Source: Isoetes taiwanensis (lineage: Eukaryota > Streptophyta > Lycopodiopsida > Isoetales > Isoetaceae). From it: a stretch of DNA of 64,000 nucleotides. The notes under the pieces are model-generated. The model was not told the DNA's origin. It searched no databases and saw only the letters and a list, made by a program, of their open reading frames with translations. Position 1 is the stretch's first letter, and the number at the start of each line of letters is the position of its first letter. The stretch lies in NCBI GenBank assembly GCA_021234155.1, contig JAJEKV010000002.1, positions 6,925,177 through 6,989,176 of the forward strand, written 5' to 3'. Positions 34,973-46,850 of this stretch are shown one piece after another. Position numbers and translations under genes: made by a program.

Positions 34973-37900
34973 CTACATCTTATTAGCAGGATGATCTTTA
35001 ATTGTTGTCATATGATACATGTTGAGTCTCGCACCATTCACTCGTGTTGGAAGCTCGTTCCCCGCAAATTCTTTAAGTACTACAGATTCATTATCATATA
35101 TTTCCTTAACAATATAAGGACCTTTCCAGCGCATCCTGAGTTTACCCGGTTTCTTCCAATGCTTACTATCATAAAGTAGAACCAAGTTACCTTTCTCAAA
35201 GTGCTTATTGTTTCGATGTCGATCATGTTTGCGATATTGTTGAATTGCGTGCCATGATATATAAGCATAGTCTGCTTTCATCTAAATGTTCTAATTGCTT
35301 TAAACTTGCTTGCAAACTACAATTCCAGTCTAATTTATGTTCAATGGAAATTCTCGGGGATGGGAGTTCTAACTCAATAGGAACTATAGCTTCTTGTTGA
35401 TATACTAATTTAAAAGGTGTAGCATTTGTAGTAACTTTATGTGCGATAAGCCCTCAGCGCATCGAACAAGCGTTTATCCCAATCTGTGCAGTTGGCATTA
35501 CAAATTTTTATAATTATGGTACATAGACTTCTATTTGTGCGCTCCACCTGGCCATCCACACGTGGATGATATGGAATTGTCTTTCTATGCTTCACCCCAT
35601 ATTTATTAGTTAAAGCTTCAATAGTATCATTAAGAAAATGCTTACCTCTATCGCTGACCAATTCCAAAGGGCAACCAAAACGTATTATGATATTTTCATA
35701 CAAGAATATAGCCATATTATTAGTCGTGTCTTCCCAAAACACGCACACCTTCACCCACTTAGTAACATAGTCAGTTATTCCCAGTATGCATAGCAGGTGG
35801 CTTAATTGGTCCCATATGGGAATTATTGGATGCAAAGGCATAACATCTCTGTTAGAAGACTTTTCCACCCTTTGACATACATCACAATGTTGAATATATT
35901 CTTTAACGTCAGTATGCATTTTAGGCCACCACAACCCAGCTTGAAGGATTTTCTTAGTAGTGTCTGTAGAAAAATGCCTACCACTAGGTCCATCATGATA
36001 TAATTGCAACACAATTCTAATTTTATGTGGCATTATGCATCGTCTCAACACATTATCATGACCTGATTTATATAATTGACCCGCAACAAGTGTATATGGC
36101 TTTGATTGAATTATTAAGCATCTTTTACCAACATCACTCATACCATCTGGAAATTCCCCTGTAGATAAATAAGAGGCGATAGATTCATATCATTCGGGTA
36201 CAGCCACTATCGAAAAGTGTACTTCAACTAGCAAACAATCTGGAATATCTCTATCTTCTTTTGGCCCTGAAATCCTTGACAAATGATCAGCTGTTGAATG
36301 TATCTTTCCAGCTCGTACAACAATTCCAAACTTGAATTCTTGCAATAATAACAACACACCGAGCAATCCTTCCCGTGCAACAAGGCTTATTGATCAAATA
36401 TTTCAAAGATTGGTGGTCAACAACAAATGCAAATTCATTAACAAGGGGATAATGCCTAAATTTTTGGATCGAAAAAATCATGCCAAGGGTCTCACTTTCA
36501 GTAGTAGAATAGTTCTGCTCAGCTTTAGTTAATTGCCTACTTGCATAGAATATGGGATGATCGATACATAAAATGCTACCTATAACATAGTTTGATGCAT
36601 CAATCAACACATGGAATTCTTTAGACCAATCTGGAGACTTTAAAATAGGTGATTTAGCTAGGGCTAGTTTTAGTTCTTCAAATGCTTTTTGACATGCATC
36701 AGTCCAAACATATTCCTTTGATTTCTGCAACAACTTAGTAAGTGGCAAAGCTCGTTGGGCATAATGATCAATAAAATGCCTATGATATCCTACGTGCCTT
36801 AGAAAATCCTGCAACTCTTTAACACTCTTTGGAGACTGCAAATTAAGGATTTTAGAAGAGTTGTGTCGATCAATCGTAAATCCATGTATCGATACAATAA
36901 AACCTAGCAAAACACCATGTGTAACCACAAAAGTACATTTTGCTGGGTCCAAGGAGATTCCATATTCTCGACAATGCTTAAAGCATAACTCCAATTTACT
37001 CAAATGATAACTCAAAGAGCCAAACACAACAATGTCGTCTAAGAATACCTTCATAAAATTTTGCACAAACTCCTTGAGGGCTTGCGTAATAGCCCGCTGG
37101 AATATGGCTGGAGCATTATATAAACCAAAGGGCATCATTCGATAAGCATAAGTTCCCCAAATGGTCACAAATGTTGTCTTCTCCCTATCTTCTGGTCTAA
37201 TCAATACTTGGTTGTACCTTGGGAATCCATCCATAAATGAATAAACCTCTTAATCTGCTACAACATCTAACACCGTCTTTTCGAGTAGCATCATTCAACT
37301 TTTGATAATCAACACATACACGTATTTTCAAGTTTTTCTTATAAACATAAACGATGGGTGATACCCATTCATTATAATCCACAGGGTACATAAAACCAAC
37401 CTTAAGCAACTTATCAATCTCCTTCTTAACTACTTTGGCAAATTTAGTATTAAGTCTATAAGGCTTTTGCACTATCAAGTTTAGCCTTAGCATGGAGCTC
37501 AATCTTATGCATACGCAAGGAAGGACTAATGCCCTTTAAATCATCAGATGACCATGCAAAAATGTCCTGATATTCTGAAAATAATGCAGCACATTTGTCA
37601 TACAAATCCCCAGTAACCTCAGCCCCTAACTTTATTATCTTTACTACCTCTCCTTTTCCTAGGTTAATTTCTTGCACTTTAGGAGGTTGTGATGTGCAGG
37701 TTTCTTTTCTACCTTGACATCTTGAATTGTGCACTTTGTGAAATAATCAGGGTACTTATCTTGTTTAGTATCTTCTTCCTCCTCTCCATCCCCTCACATT
37801 CTTGCTCCACTTCCACTTGGTTAACATCTAAAACACCCATGAAATTTAGAATTGTATCCTCCAAATCTACAACTGTGTCATCATTAACTCCGTACACACC

Positions 37901-37975
37901 TTCTTCTTTCAAAGACATATCCTCTTGTGGCTCACTAGAGGATGCTACATTTAACTTCCAAAGGCTTTGGTGACT
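34973..37975 (-). pseudogene. Ty3/gypsy pol: reverse transcriptase, RNase H and integrase
   Basis: The longest Ty3 copy in the window. On the minus strand, in order: linker (IFAWSSDDLKGISPSLRMHK), RT start (KVGFMYPVDYNEWVSPI, VDYQKLNDATRKD), RT palm (MMPFGLYNAPAIFQRA, KVFLDDIVVFG with both catalytic Asp), RNase H (LIDASNYVIGSILC, YSTTESETLGMIF, VDHQSLKYLINKPC), integrase zinc domain and core (SDRGKHFLND, GQVERTN) and C-terminal domain ending near 34973. RT and RNase H share one 315-codon frame (36287-37234), unusually well kept. Breaks lie near 37220, 36150, 35800 and 35440. A small deletion near 35800 removes the first catalytic Asp of integrase, which the copy at 19110 retains. Gag was not found upstream. 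Confidence 0.95.
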
Positions 37976-37984
37976 ATATCCTGA

Positions 37985-38240
37985 GACTGTCTTGCATGCT
38001 GGGATGCAGCCGTTTCAAGCCAGAGTGGGTCAGAGTCGACCTCTCGTGGAAGGTGACCAACTACAGTTGTGCAGTGCGGGCGTTGAAATCTCCTAATAAG
38101 AGCACATGTACGTGCTGGTGATATTGCTCTATGTCATCATCCAACTCTCTATAAGGCATGCACCAGTTCATTAGAGAATGCTCGCTGGTTCAAACAATCT
38201 ACTGGCGTAGAACTGGGATTTTTCCTCTGAAGCAGGGTTA
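37985..38240 (-). pseudogene. LINE apurinic-type endonuclease fragment
   Basis: The minus strand reads YRELDDDIEQYHQHVHVLLL followed directly by GDFNART at about 38160-38070. GDFNAR is a core motif of the exonuclease/endonuclease/phosphatase domain of non-LTR retrotransposons, which nicks target DNA. After a frameshift the frame continues HLPREVDSDPLWLE. The fragment abuts the 5' side of the minus-strand Ty3 remnant and has no reverse transcriptase attached, so it is a truncated piece cut by that element, or part of a different LINE from the one at 31-34 kb. Confidence 0.65.
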
Positions 38241-40260
38241 ATCCATGTAGAGCAGTTATGATTACAAAAGAAATGCATATTAAGGCTGCTTTTATGGATC
38301 TACTTGCCCTCAACCAACCTAACCATATCCCTTACCGATGGCACAAAAATTGATCCTCAAGCTTCTTCTTCTTCTTGCCCCAAAAATCCCAAATATGGCA
38401 CAGTTTCTTTCCCCGCCTTCTTTGAACTTGCGCCCCACTGCCCACATTTTAAAAAAGAAAGATCAACAAAAAGAACCACAAAAACTGCCTAGACCTCAAT
38501 TGAAGTTTCTTTGTACGATTCGAAGATGAATAAGAATTCACCTCGTCATACGAATCTTCTCTGGTAGGAAATCTGAGTCAACGTTTTGCATTCTAATTTA
38601 TGTATGGTTGTGTTAACGATGTCAAATAGGCACATATTATATTTTTTGAGCCCATCAAATCCAATGACAACCAAGAAATAATTACAACTTTTCTTTGGGC
38701 CGACACTAAGAAACTATCAAATTATGTAATAAATAAACCTCAAGACGACACACAAACATCTATGTAAATGCAGACGTATCGAAAAGAATTGAATTGAATT
38801 TATTTTTTCGTCCACGAATCTACGAGACCCAATACAAGAAAGAAGAGAAGAAGAGGACACGTTCCAAAAAATAGAGAGGAAACTATGCAAAAGGTCCAAA
38901 AATAACATATCTTTTGTACTAAACTATGCAATGGCACAGTCCATGGAGTGGAGTTTGCCATAAACACAAAGTTTGCCTTCCTATATCAAACAATTATTGG
39001 AGAAGCGACAAAAAAGCAAACTAGAAATAGAAAGGAGGAGATTGTGAGAGGAGCTCTTGGTCGCTATTTCTAAATTCATTTTACATTTGCAGATATGCAT
39101 TAACATACAATAGATCAAATTCATACCCACATTAATATTGCAAGAATGGGCGATGGGTATATCACTAACCTCGCATTCGATCTCGTCTTTCTAGTTTATT
39201 ATGTGTTTCATGCTGGTAGATTGTTGCATAAATGTTATGTGTTAGTGGGATGACATACCCCTAATATATAGTTGCTGTAACCACAGGGGCATCCCTTATT
39301 GGCGGGAAGTATTCTACGTCCTTTAATTCAAGAATAGATTTAGGAATCGGGAACGTCTACACTTGACAAAACAATGTTCACTACTATCTTTCTCAAAAAG
39401 AACTAATTCGGGTGCTTCTTCTTCTAGATGGTGTATGAAAAAAAGGGGAAAATGGCGGGGGGGGGGGGTTTTGGGTTTAACCAGAAAACTAAAGATACAC
39501 AAAATTGACCTTGAAATACATGGAGTTCTGTTCGAAAGTTAATTCTAGAATCTCAATGAAACCTTGCTTGCAAATTTGATTTATTAGTCCGTCTAATATT
39601 TTTCATTCTAATCCTTTCTAGCACCTATCAATCTAATGCATATATCATTCTTTTCTTTTCTACATGGATTTGCTAGGGCAGCAAACCATAGACAATAATC
39701 TAGAAATGTTAGGATGATTTCACTAAATTTGTCATATGCGATTAAAAACCTACTAGGGATGCACAACCTACGAGTTTTGGTTGGCTTTGTGATGTAAAGA
39801 TCAAATAGGATCACAAGATTGTGATAATTGTGAATTCTGTCTATTCTCTAGAGCTTGTTTAGAAATATACCAATGTTAAAGAAAGTTATTTATTTATTAT
39901 TTAGAAGGCAAGAACATTTGTATTTACAAAAGATGTACAAATTTTACAAGACTAAAACTCTAGATTGGGCTTGAAGTGAATTAAATTGGATTTTTTCTTT
40001 TTTATCATCCACCGAGTCTCGGAGGTCTTTGGGATCCAATACAAAAAGAGCGTAATAGGGTAGCCCAATATTAGAAGAATAATGATGAAATAAAGAAGTG
40101 ATAACTTATATACTAATCAAAATCTAAAATGCCAAAAAAATGGTGATTTTCGAAAGGGTAAATCTTGAAGAGGGTGATCCAAATAAATTACTTAGACTAA
40201 GTTCTCAAATTGGAAATTATTTATTACAAAGAAAGTTGTCAATGTATATCTTAGATACTG
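38241..40260. other. no recognised gene
   Basis: AT-rich DNA with a poly-G run near 39460. Two similar patches at about 38790-38840 and 39990-40040 (both with CGAGNCCCAATAC-type wording after a T-rich run) may be 3' ends of related LINEs. Frames of 60-70 codons are unrecognised. Confidence 0.5.
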
Positions 40261-40261
40261 C

Positions 40262-40565
40262 GTAAGAAAGGAGGAATATGATCATGAACCAAAGGATTGG
40301 CGCCTTCCAAATTTTCCAACAAACCCAAAGCAGTAATATACAAAGCTTGACAGCTTGACGACGTCTTGCTGACGATGGAAAATCAAATCTCTATAACAAG
40401 AGCTCTTGAGGAGAAAATGATGTGGGAAACAAAGAAAATGCCGATGCCCAAACAAGTTATGCATTGATTGGACATAAGATAAGACAATGCTCCATTGTTT
40501 TTTGAGGACCTTAATGTAAGCAATCATGAGTAGTCATATCAAGAATATGGTGTTTAGAGCACCAA
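40262..40565 (-). pseudogene. LINE zf-RVT-like fragment
   Basis: On the minus strand one frame reads GPQKTMEHCLILCPINA (about 40495-40440), then LVWASAFSLFP and, near the end, LLLWVCWKIWKAP. The T-M-E-H-C-L-x2-C spacing matches the zinc-binding tail of plant LINE reverse transcriptases, and a Trp-rich helix usually follows. Two in-frame stops are present, and the polymerase itself is missing. It is independent of the LINE at 31-34 kb. Confidence 0.55.
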
Positions 40566-40747
40566 TCTAGAATAGCTATTATGCAAGACCAATATTCTAA
40601 AAACATTGGAGATGATATATCTTTAGAATCGGGGAGAAGGGAAGCTTCCCAATTTCTCTCAATTGCCACATCAATTTAGAAATATCATCTATTAAAGAAA
40701 AAGAGAGGGAAGGTGTAAATGTATTTCTGTTAAGAAATATTTTGTCA

Positions 40748-40905
40748 TGGGCAAATGGATGAGAAGGCGACATAGGAAGAAGAATTTAGACCACCTTAGT
40801 TGGGCAAATGGACAAGGCGGCGACACAAAAAGAAGAATTTAGACCAACCTAGTTGGGCAAACAAACAAGGCGGCGACAGAAAAAGAAGAATTTAGACCAA
40901 CCTAG
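40748..40905. repeat. three ~53-bp tandem units
   Basis: Units begin at about 40748, 40801 and 40854, each with TGGGCAAA, then AAGGCGGCGACA and AGAAGAATTTAGACCAACCT. Units 2 and 3 are closest to each other. The period is not a multiple of three, and no frame runs through. Confidence 0.93.
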
Positions 40906-41854
40906 CAGAGCTCTCCTACATTCAACCATCTCATGAAGACATAGAAAGTTTTTCCTAAAAACTATCAAGAGTGCAAGTTAATGCTGTGATATTTTTAGTG
41001 TCTTCAAATATCACGCAATGACTTCGAAGGAGGGCTTGAAGTTAGTGCTATGGGTATCTTTGGTGTCTTCAAATGTCATGCCATGTCTTCAAAGATCACG
41101 CGCTGGCCACTAGCCCATTTAAGTTCATCTCTCCACATATCACCTAACTATAAATACATACAAAATCATCCACTAACCATACGGTTCGTATCCATAGAAC
41201 CGTGACATTGAACTTGTAGAATCGAAGGCGCAATGGAAGAACTTAGAATTTTCTACAGCAGTTGACAGTAAATACCCCGGAAAAGAGGCAGCATGAATGC
41301 AATAGTTTCCTATGCTACACCAATTGGTTCATTCATAGATAAGAGCATGTTAGAGTTCGTCCAGACTTGTGTAAAATTCAATTTACAACCATATCCACAA
41401 CCATATCCTCGCGCTTCCCTATCAAACGAGGTTCCCTATACAAACTCTAGGGACAAACTTCCAGAATATTTCAACCCGTGTGAAGCCTTGATTTATATGG
41501 ACGAAATACATGTCACCCTATTTTTTAGGGTTCTGTAAAGGAGGAAGACTGCAATACATAAACTTTCATTACTAAATCCTCTGATCTACGTTCTATACGA
41601 CAGTATAAATTATATAGGAGGATTACAGCCAGGGTTTCGGTTATTATCAACCTTACTTTCTGAAAAAATGTGTTAAATTAGGCTATATCGAAGTCATATC
41701 GCGATAAGATACCCTTTGAAACTTTGTGACAGATAACGCTGTCAGATCCACTAATGGCCTCGGCCCGAACACAAAATATCTGCTTAATATACATCTGATA
41801 AGTCCCGAGAATGTAATATATCAACTGCTTAGTCTAGAAGCACAGATAATAGAC
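40906..41854. other. sequence downstream of the UBC12-like gene
   Basis: Contains a loose duplication (GTGTCTTCAAATATCACGC near 41000 and GTGTCTTCAAATGTCATGCC near 41062) and an unrecognised 81-codon plus-strand frame (41293-41538). The last few hundred bases before 41855 should include the 3' UTR of the minus-strand gene; no AATAAA-type signal could be assigned with confidence. Confidence 0.45.
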
Positions 41855-43067
41855 TCAAATGCATCGGGTAAATTGCTGCCCCCCAACAGTGCCTCCACTC
41901 ATCGATCTCCTCACATTTATCTCAAACTGCTTAGGATTGTTGACTAATATGTCAGCTGCTTCTCTATTCAGTGGATCGTCCGGATTAGGATCCTAAAAGA
42001 AGTTTGACATGTAAATCAATCTGATGCCGTGTCCTCCTATTTTGGTAACATATCTAACTAAGGAAAATTATGAACTTACCAAAAACAGGTATTGCAATCC
42101 ATATATGATTGAACTGATGCTAAGAACAGGTTTCCAGTCTTCCCTAAGGATATTGAGGCACACATTCCCTTCCCAGTCTATATTCGGATGATACACCTGC
42201 ATCCAGTTGAACTAACTTTTATCTACAACAATGTGTCAACTACTCTATAAAATCATTCATTCATACAGCTTCCTAGTTAACAACGTGATGCCCACAATTG
42301 CATTCTTGCTACACAGTCCGATCTCAGGTGCTGAGTGACATCACATGCACCATGGACTTCAAACAAGTAAGAAAAAGGTTCTTATGCCACTGCTAATGCA
42401 TGCATTATGCTTCATCAAGCAAGCCTGTCTTTTTCCACCAAGATGAAAGAATTTGTCAACTACTATGTTACCTTACTCATTCAAATATCATCAACACAAA
42501 CATCAAGAGGTCTTGAAGTCAGAAACTTTCATTGAGAAGTTCACTCTGAGACGAACAAGGAAATGCCCAATTCTAATAATATCAAAACAATATAATACCT
42601 TTGTTTTACACTTCACTTTTGGTGCTTCATGTGGGTACAATGTTGAAATTTGGAAGCTGAACACGAATGTTCCTCCTCTGCAAGATTCATGGATTAGTTA
42701 AGAAAAATGATGACAATAATCCAAGATATTCCAGCTACACTTACTGATAATAGCCTTCATCTGGTTGAATTGTAATCTCAAAACTCAAGAGATTATCCTT
42801 CCCATATGGAAATGCTATGGAGGTAGATTTTGATAAATTCAACTCACTAATGTCTGCAAGAAGCAAAGCTCAAGAATATGCAGAATGTAATAATCTAATT
42901 CTCTCTAACAAACTAATCAGAATTTGATGAAGCTTTTCTTTTCAATTAACCAGAGTAATACCTTTCTGAACTCTTAATTCCCCAGGGCTTTGCTTCTTAG
43001 CGGAATTCCCCCTATTAGCATCAGCAGCTTCCTTTTGCTTTTGCTTCAGGGAAAATAAGTTGATCAT
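41855..43067 (-). CDS. RCE1: NEDD8-conjugating enzyme E2 (UBC12/RCE1 homologue)
   Basis: Five coding exons on the minus strand: 43067-42962, 42853-42745, 42677-42599, 42196-42080 and 41992-41855, all with GT-AG junctions. They splice in frame to 182 residues, the usual length of plant RCE1/UBC12. The enzyme takes NEDD8 (RUB) from the E1 and passes it to cullin-RING ligases. The N-terminal extension ([20 protein letters not shown]) is the UBC12-specific arm that docks the NEDD8 E1. The UBC core has [14 protein letters not shown] at 101-103 and catalytic Cys111 in [13 protein letters not shown]. No stops or frameshifts. The ATG is preceded by an acceptor at 43086, so the 5' UTR is spliced. It is the only intact cellular gene found here. 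A ubiquitin E2 is unlikely because of the N-terminal arm. Confidence 0.95.
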
Positions 43068-43992
43068 GATGCGCCACACGCTGCCCTGCATATGGTAGCA
43101 TTAGATTACATAACAACCATCCAAATGCTCTTGTGAATACGAGGAATTACAAGGCATAATGCAAGACGTATAAAGTCCATAGAAAATGTTTGGCAGAGAA
43201 TGCAAAGCAGCTGTCATGTAGTGGAATTTTCTTATGCTTGTGCAACATATGCCTATATTCGAAAATATGTTAGACCATTCAAGGATCATTCCTGTTACAA
43301 CCATTCAAAACTTATGGAATTTTTAAAACTACTGCAGCTTAATGGTTAGATATAACTTCCTTATAGACCAACAGATGAAAATCAACAACTGCCAACTACT
43401 TGCATGATAGAAGCTCAAAACTTGGGATAATCTAATCGTAAAATTCTTACATTAACTACTCAAAAACGGTTGTCCAATTAAAAAAAGCATCAAAGACCGG
43501 GATGCTATGCTGGAAACGCTAAAGAGCAATAGATAGATCCAAATAACTCACGTCGATGTCACGGACTTGCATAACTACGCCACAATAAATTCCAAGATCA
43601 AGTGGCAAAAGAAGGACCTAGAATGATATGCCCTAAAACAGGATCAACAAAAAGAGACACAAAAAAACTCACCCGAGGATATGGATATATGGGCGCTTGG
43701 GCAGCTGCTCTAGAATACGACCTCCTTGAGCAAAACCTTGGATCTGCAGCTTCAAACTGATTAGATCAACAAGGGGCATAACAATAACAAGGCGGCACAA
43801 GGGACACAAAGGCGAATCAATGGTGGGGAAGGAGGACCTGGGCCGTTGTGGGGAAGCGCCTAAGGTAGGTCGACAGACGACATCACCATAGCCAGGAGCA
43901 AAAAAGCAAGTGGGGTCTTCACCATCTTTGGAATATGGACCTATTTTGTCGTTCACTTTTTCACCTTCCCAACTCTTGCTTGGCTCCAACAT
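43068..43992 (-). other. 5' UTR exons and leader intron of the UBC12-like gene
   Basis: A consensus donor (CGG then GTGAG, minus strand) lies at 43673/43672, and an acceptor (TGCAG) ends at 43086, defining a probable 587-bp intron in the 5' UTR. Leader introns are common in plant housekeeping genes and often raise expression. A 107-codon frame at 43669-43992 on the same strand overlaps the proposed first exon; its composition is not protein-like enough to call, and it may be untranslated leader. Confidence 0.6.
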
Positions 43993-44038
43993 GTTTGGAA
44001 TGCATGAACCTTATGGGCTACTCATGAGGGTTTTTTTT

Positions 44039-44097
44039 GTCACTGCTGACAATGCAGCTTAACCTTCTTTTTGTCACCACTGACAATGCAGGTTAAC
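44039..44097. repeat. short direct repeat upstream of the UBC12-like gene
   Basis: CACTGCTGACAATGCAGCTT and CACCACTGACAATGCAGGTT lie about 30 bp apart, each followed by AACC. They sit a few hundred bases upstream of the proposed first exon. A promoter role is possible but not shown. Confidence 0.7.
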
Positions 44098-45600
44098 CAC
44101 AGAACCCCAGCTTATAGCGAAGGTCCCATAGCATGCCCTGGACGTTGCGCCAGCTGAAACTCCAAAACGGGCCGAACAAGCTTTGTTCAACACTGAATGA
44201 GCTAGAATTCAGCCACAGCTTGATTATCCTCCATGTGATCGCTACATGAGAAAAATGAATGCTTGCTTGCACACTATGAGTCAATCCAAATGAAGTGCTA
44301 GTCTCATAAAATTCCACCTCGATCTACAGTCTCTCGACCTTCATCTCCTCTATACGCTTGGCCATAAACTCGCCTTCACCTTGCATCCCCCATTTTCAAT
44401 TTTCTCCATTTAAGCATAGCCATCTTGCTTTTTCCTAGACTTGAGCCTCTCTTTTGCTAGATACATGCTGTCTTTGGAGATCCATGGCAATTCTTCTCGA
44501 TATGGTATGCATTCTGCTCATCTGTGGGGCATCTATGTGATCCACGATTCTACACAACAACTTTTAGTTTTTTGTTGCCTGGATTTATCAAATAATAAGT
44601 TCTCTGGTAGTCCGCGATTTTCTGTGTTCTTTGCTGAGTCCCTTTCCAGAATGCCATCAAGATGAGCCATCGTATCATCATTACTTTATATGTTTTCTTT
44701 TTATTTAGACAGTTATCGACGTCTTATCACAACAATATTCCTTATTGCCCTTTAGTTCCTCCTTCCTTCCCTTGTATTTTTGTGTTGCCCCTAGGGGCGC
44801 TTATTTGGTTTTGTGGCATATCCTAGGTATATGTTGGAATATACCTAGGATATGCTAGTGACTGCTCCAAACCCATTGTTCCCTATAAACTGGCGGTCTC
44901 ATGCGTTCTGGATCGCATGAGATGTTCCAACTGGCAGGGTAGATGAAGCTCCAATCTGATGCTGAGCCGTGTGCTTATGGGTCCGACAGAGTTCCGGCAG
45001 TCGCAGCATGTCAAAGTCTTGGGGTTGCAGCTCTCCTCACATCCTTTCTGTCATGGCAAAACAGAAGCAAACAAGCGATTCAGCCTTCAAAAGCATTGCC
45101 TGTATTGTACGTTCACAAATATCATTTTTGAAATGCCTAAGCCGTCATGATTTTATGTTGTTGAACAATGATATCTAACCTGATCAACTGGCTTAAGGTG
45201 GAGCCAAATCAAGAGCTGAAAGGACTTATTTGTAACGGTGCAAATGTTCTTCCAACGAAAGTTATAGAGGACAATTCTTTACTCGGCCAAAGACAATTCT
45301 TCGTCAACTGACGACAAAGAAAGGACATGTTTAATATGCTATATACATTGGCAAGATTTTGCTTATGCTTTTAAAAGTAATATTTATCAAAATTTTCAAT
45401 TTGATGGCATGCTTGGCTATAGATAATTGTTAATACTCGGTGATGCAGGTATATAATCTTCAACAAGGAAGACGTGATGTTGAAACTGTCTTTATAATGG
45501 GCATAATGGAAGATGTAAACCTAGTACCCCAGGCTGCTGGTGGTAATGCCCAAATATTTATAGTAATGGCTTTGGTAGTACTACGATAGTTGCATTTATT
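44098..45600. other. no gene; two adjacent hairpins
   Basis: At about 44818-44857, GCATATCCTAGGTATA and its reverse complement flank an 8-base loop. At 44899-44924, TCTCATGCG and its reverse complement also flank an 8-base loop. Two perfect hairpins within 110 bp suggest a mobile-element terminus or a structured non-coding RNA. Plus-strand frames of 60-74 codons (44441-44665, 44943-45178) are unrecognised. Confidence 0.6.
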
Positions 45601-45714
45601 TATTCCACTTTATCATTCAGATACATGAATGGTTGATCTAACCATTCCTAAGGTGGTATGAAAGGAACTTGAATTGTTTGTAATTTCTCTGGAACTTTAG
45701 TAATTTTTTTGATG

Positions 45715-45870
45715 TTCTAGAACAATGTAGATGGTTGTCGACCAATCTAAAAATACAGAGTCTGCAAAAGAATCTAGATAGCATGCTTCCCATCCTTTTC
45801 CATAAAGTTCTAAAACAATGTAGATGGTCATCAAGCAATCTAAAAATGGAGAGTCTACAAAAGAATCAGG
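45715..45870. repeat. ~90-bp minisatellite, interrupted by an LTR-like insertion
   Basis: Units start near 45715 and 45805 (GTTCTAGAACAATGTAGATG and GTTCTAAAACAATGTAGATG), each followed by CAATCTAAAAAT and CAAAAGAATC. The array is cut at 45870 by the repeat at 45871-46813. It resumes directly after it (ATCAATCTAAAAATAGACAG at about 46820), which shows that the LTR-like copy inserted into the array. Confidence 0.85.
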
Positions 45871-46813
45871 TGTGACGTTCCAGGGAAATATACGTTATAA
45901 ATACGTATATTTCTGGGCCCGTCACTATACAAGTCTACTTCGTAGCCTTGTATACCTTAGGAAGTGGCATGGGTGCATATCTAAGTTAAGTATATAACTT
46001 AGATAACCTTAGGATAAGGCTCATGTTCTACATGGCCTTATCCTATTGGGCAACCGCCACATGGCCATGCCCCATTGGAGCCACATGGAGCCACTGTCAT
46101 CCCATGTGGACCCTAACCTATATTAACCTAAACCCTAACCCTAGACCTCTTTTCCTGGCCCTAACACCCTGGGAACCTTCTTCGCACTTGAAACTCCGTT
46201 TCGAGCGTCGTTTGCTGTGGCATAGCCTAGTGCAGCAGCCCCCAGAGTGCGTGTACGATCTTGGAATGAGCGCGGCTTCGACCACTCGAGGACCATGGAG
46301 ACGCCAAGAATGGGAGGGAGCGCTTCGGGAGCAGGTATTTGGAGTAGTGTTCTTAGTAGTTCATCTGGAAGTTAGCACTCTAGATGAGTTGATATTTCGT
46401 ATCTAGAGTAGAGCCATCCTAGAACCCTTATTCAACATCTTGAACCCTAATCAAGGAACCCTAACTGTAAGTTAGATATGTATGATTAGATTAGATGTTA
46501 TTATGATGACTATCATGATATGAAGTTGTATGATGATGGTTGATCATGTTCGCTCCGGCTCTTGTATTAGGAAGGGGGGTAGAGACCTAGTAGCCTTAGT
46601 AATGCTCCTAGTTAGACCCTTTAGTCTCTATTATTATGCGGCCTGTGCATAGGAACCCACCGGGCTACGGGGGCTATGATGTGACTTAGCACTACATAAC
46701 AGGACTAGAGAAGATACGGAGGGAGGGTCCCTGCTGAGCGTGGCTACTGGGGATCCCATAGCGGGCTAGGCTTATGGCCGGTCACCTTGTGTGGGCCGGG
46801 CATGGGTCCAACA
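45871..46813 (+). mobile_element. solo LTR-like repeat, copy A
   Basis: Begins TGTGACGTTCCAGG and ends near GGGTCCAACA, so it has the TG...CA ends of an LTR. It shares ordered blocks with 54886-55692: TGTGACGTTCCAGG, GCGGCCTGTGCA, GGGCTATGATGTG-type, GGCTTATGGCCGGTC-type and GGGTC.ACA. It is inserted in a minisatellite. No 5-bp target duplication could be read, so the ends are approximate or altered. The 127-codon open frame at 46023-46406 is unrecognised. Confidence 0.65.
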
Positions 46814-46850
46814 CCATGGATCAATCTAAAAATAGACAGTTTACAAAAGA

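Noticed and set aside
44441-44665. LDLSNNKFSGS peptide resembling a leucine-rich repeat
   Set aside because: Only one repeat-like motif, no flanking repeats, and the surrounding frame does not look like a receptor; probably coincidence.
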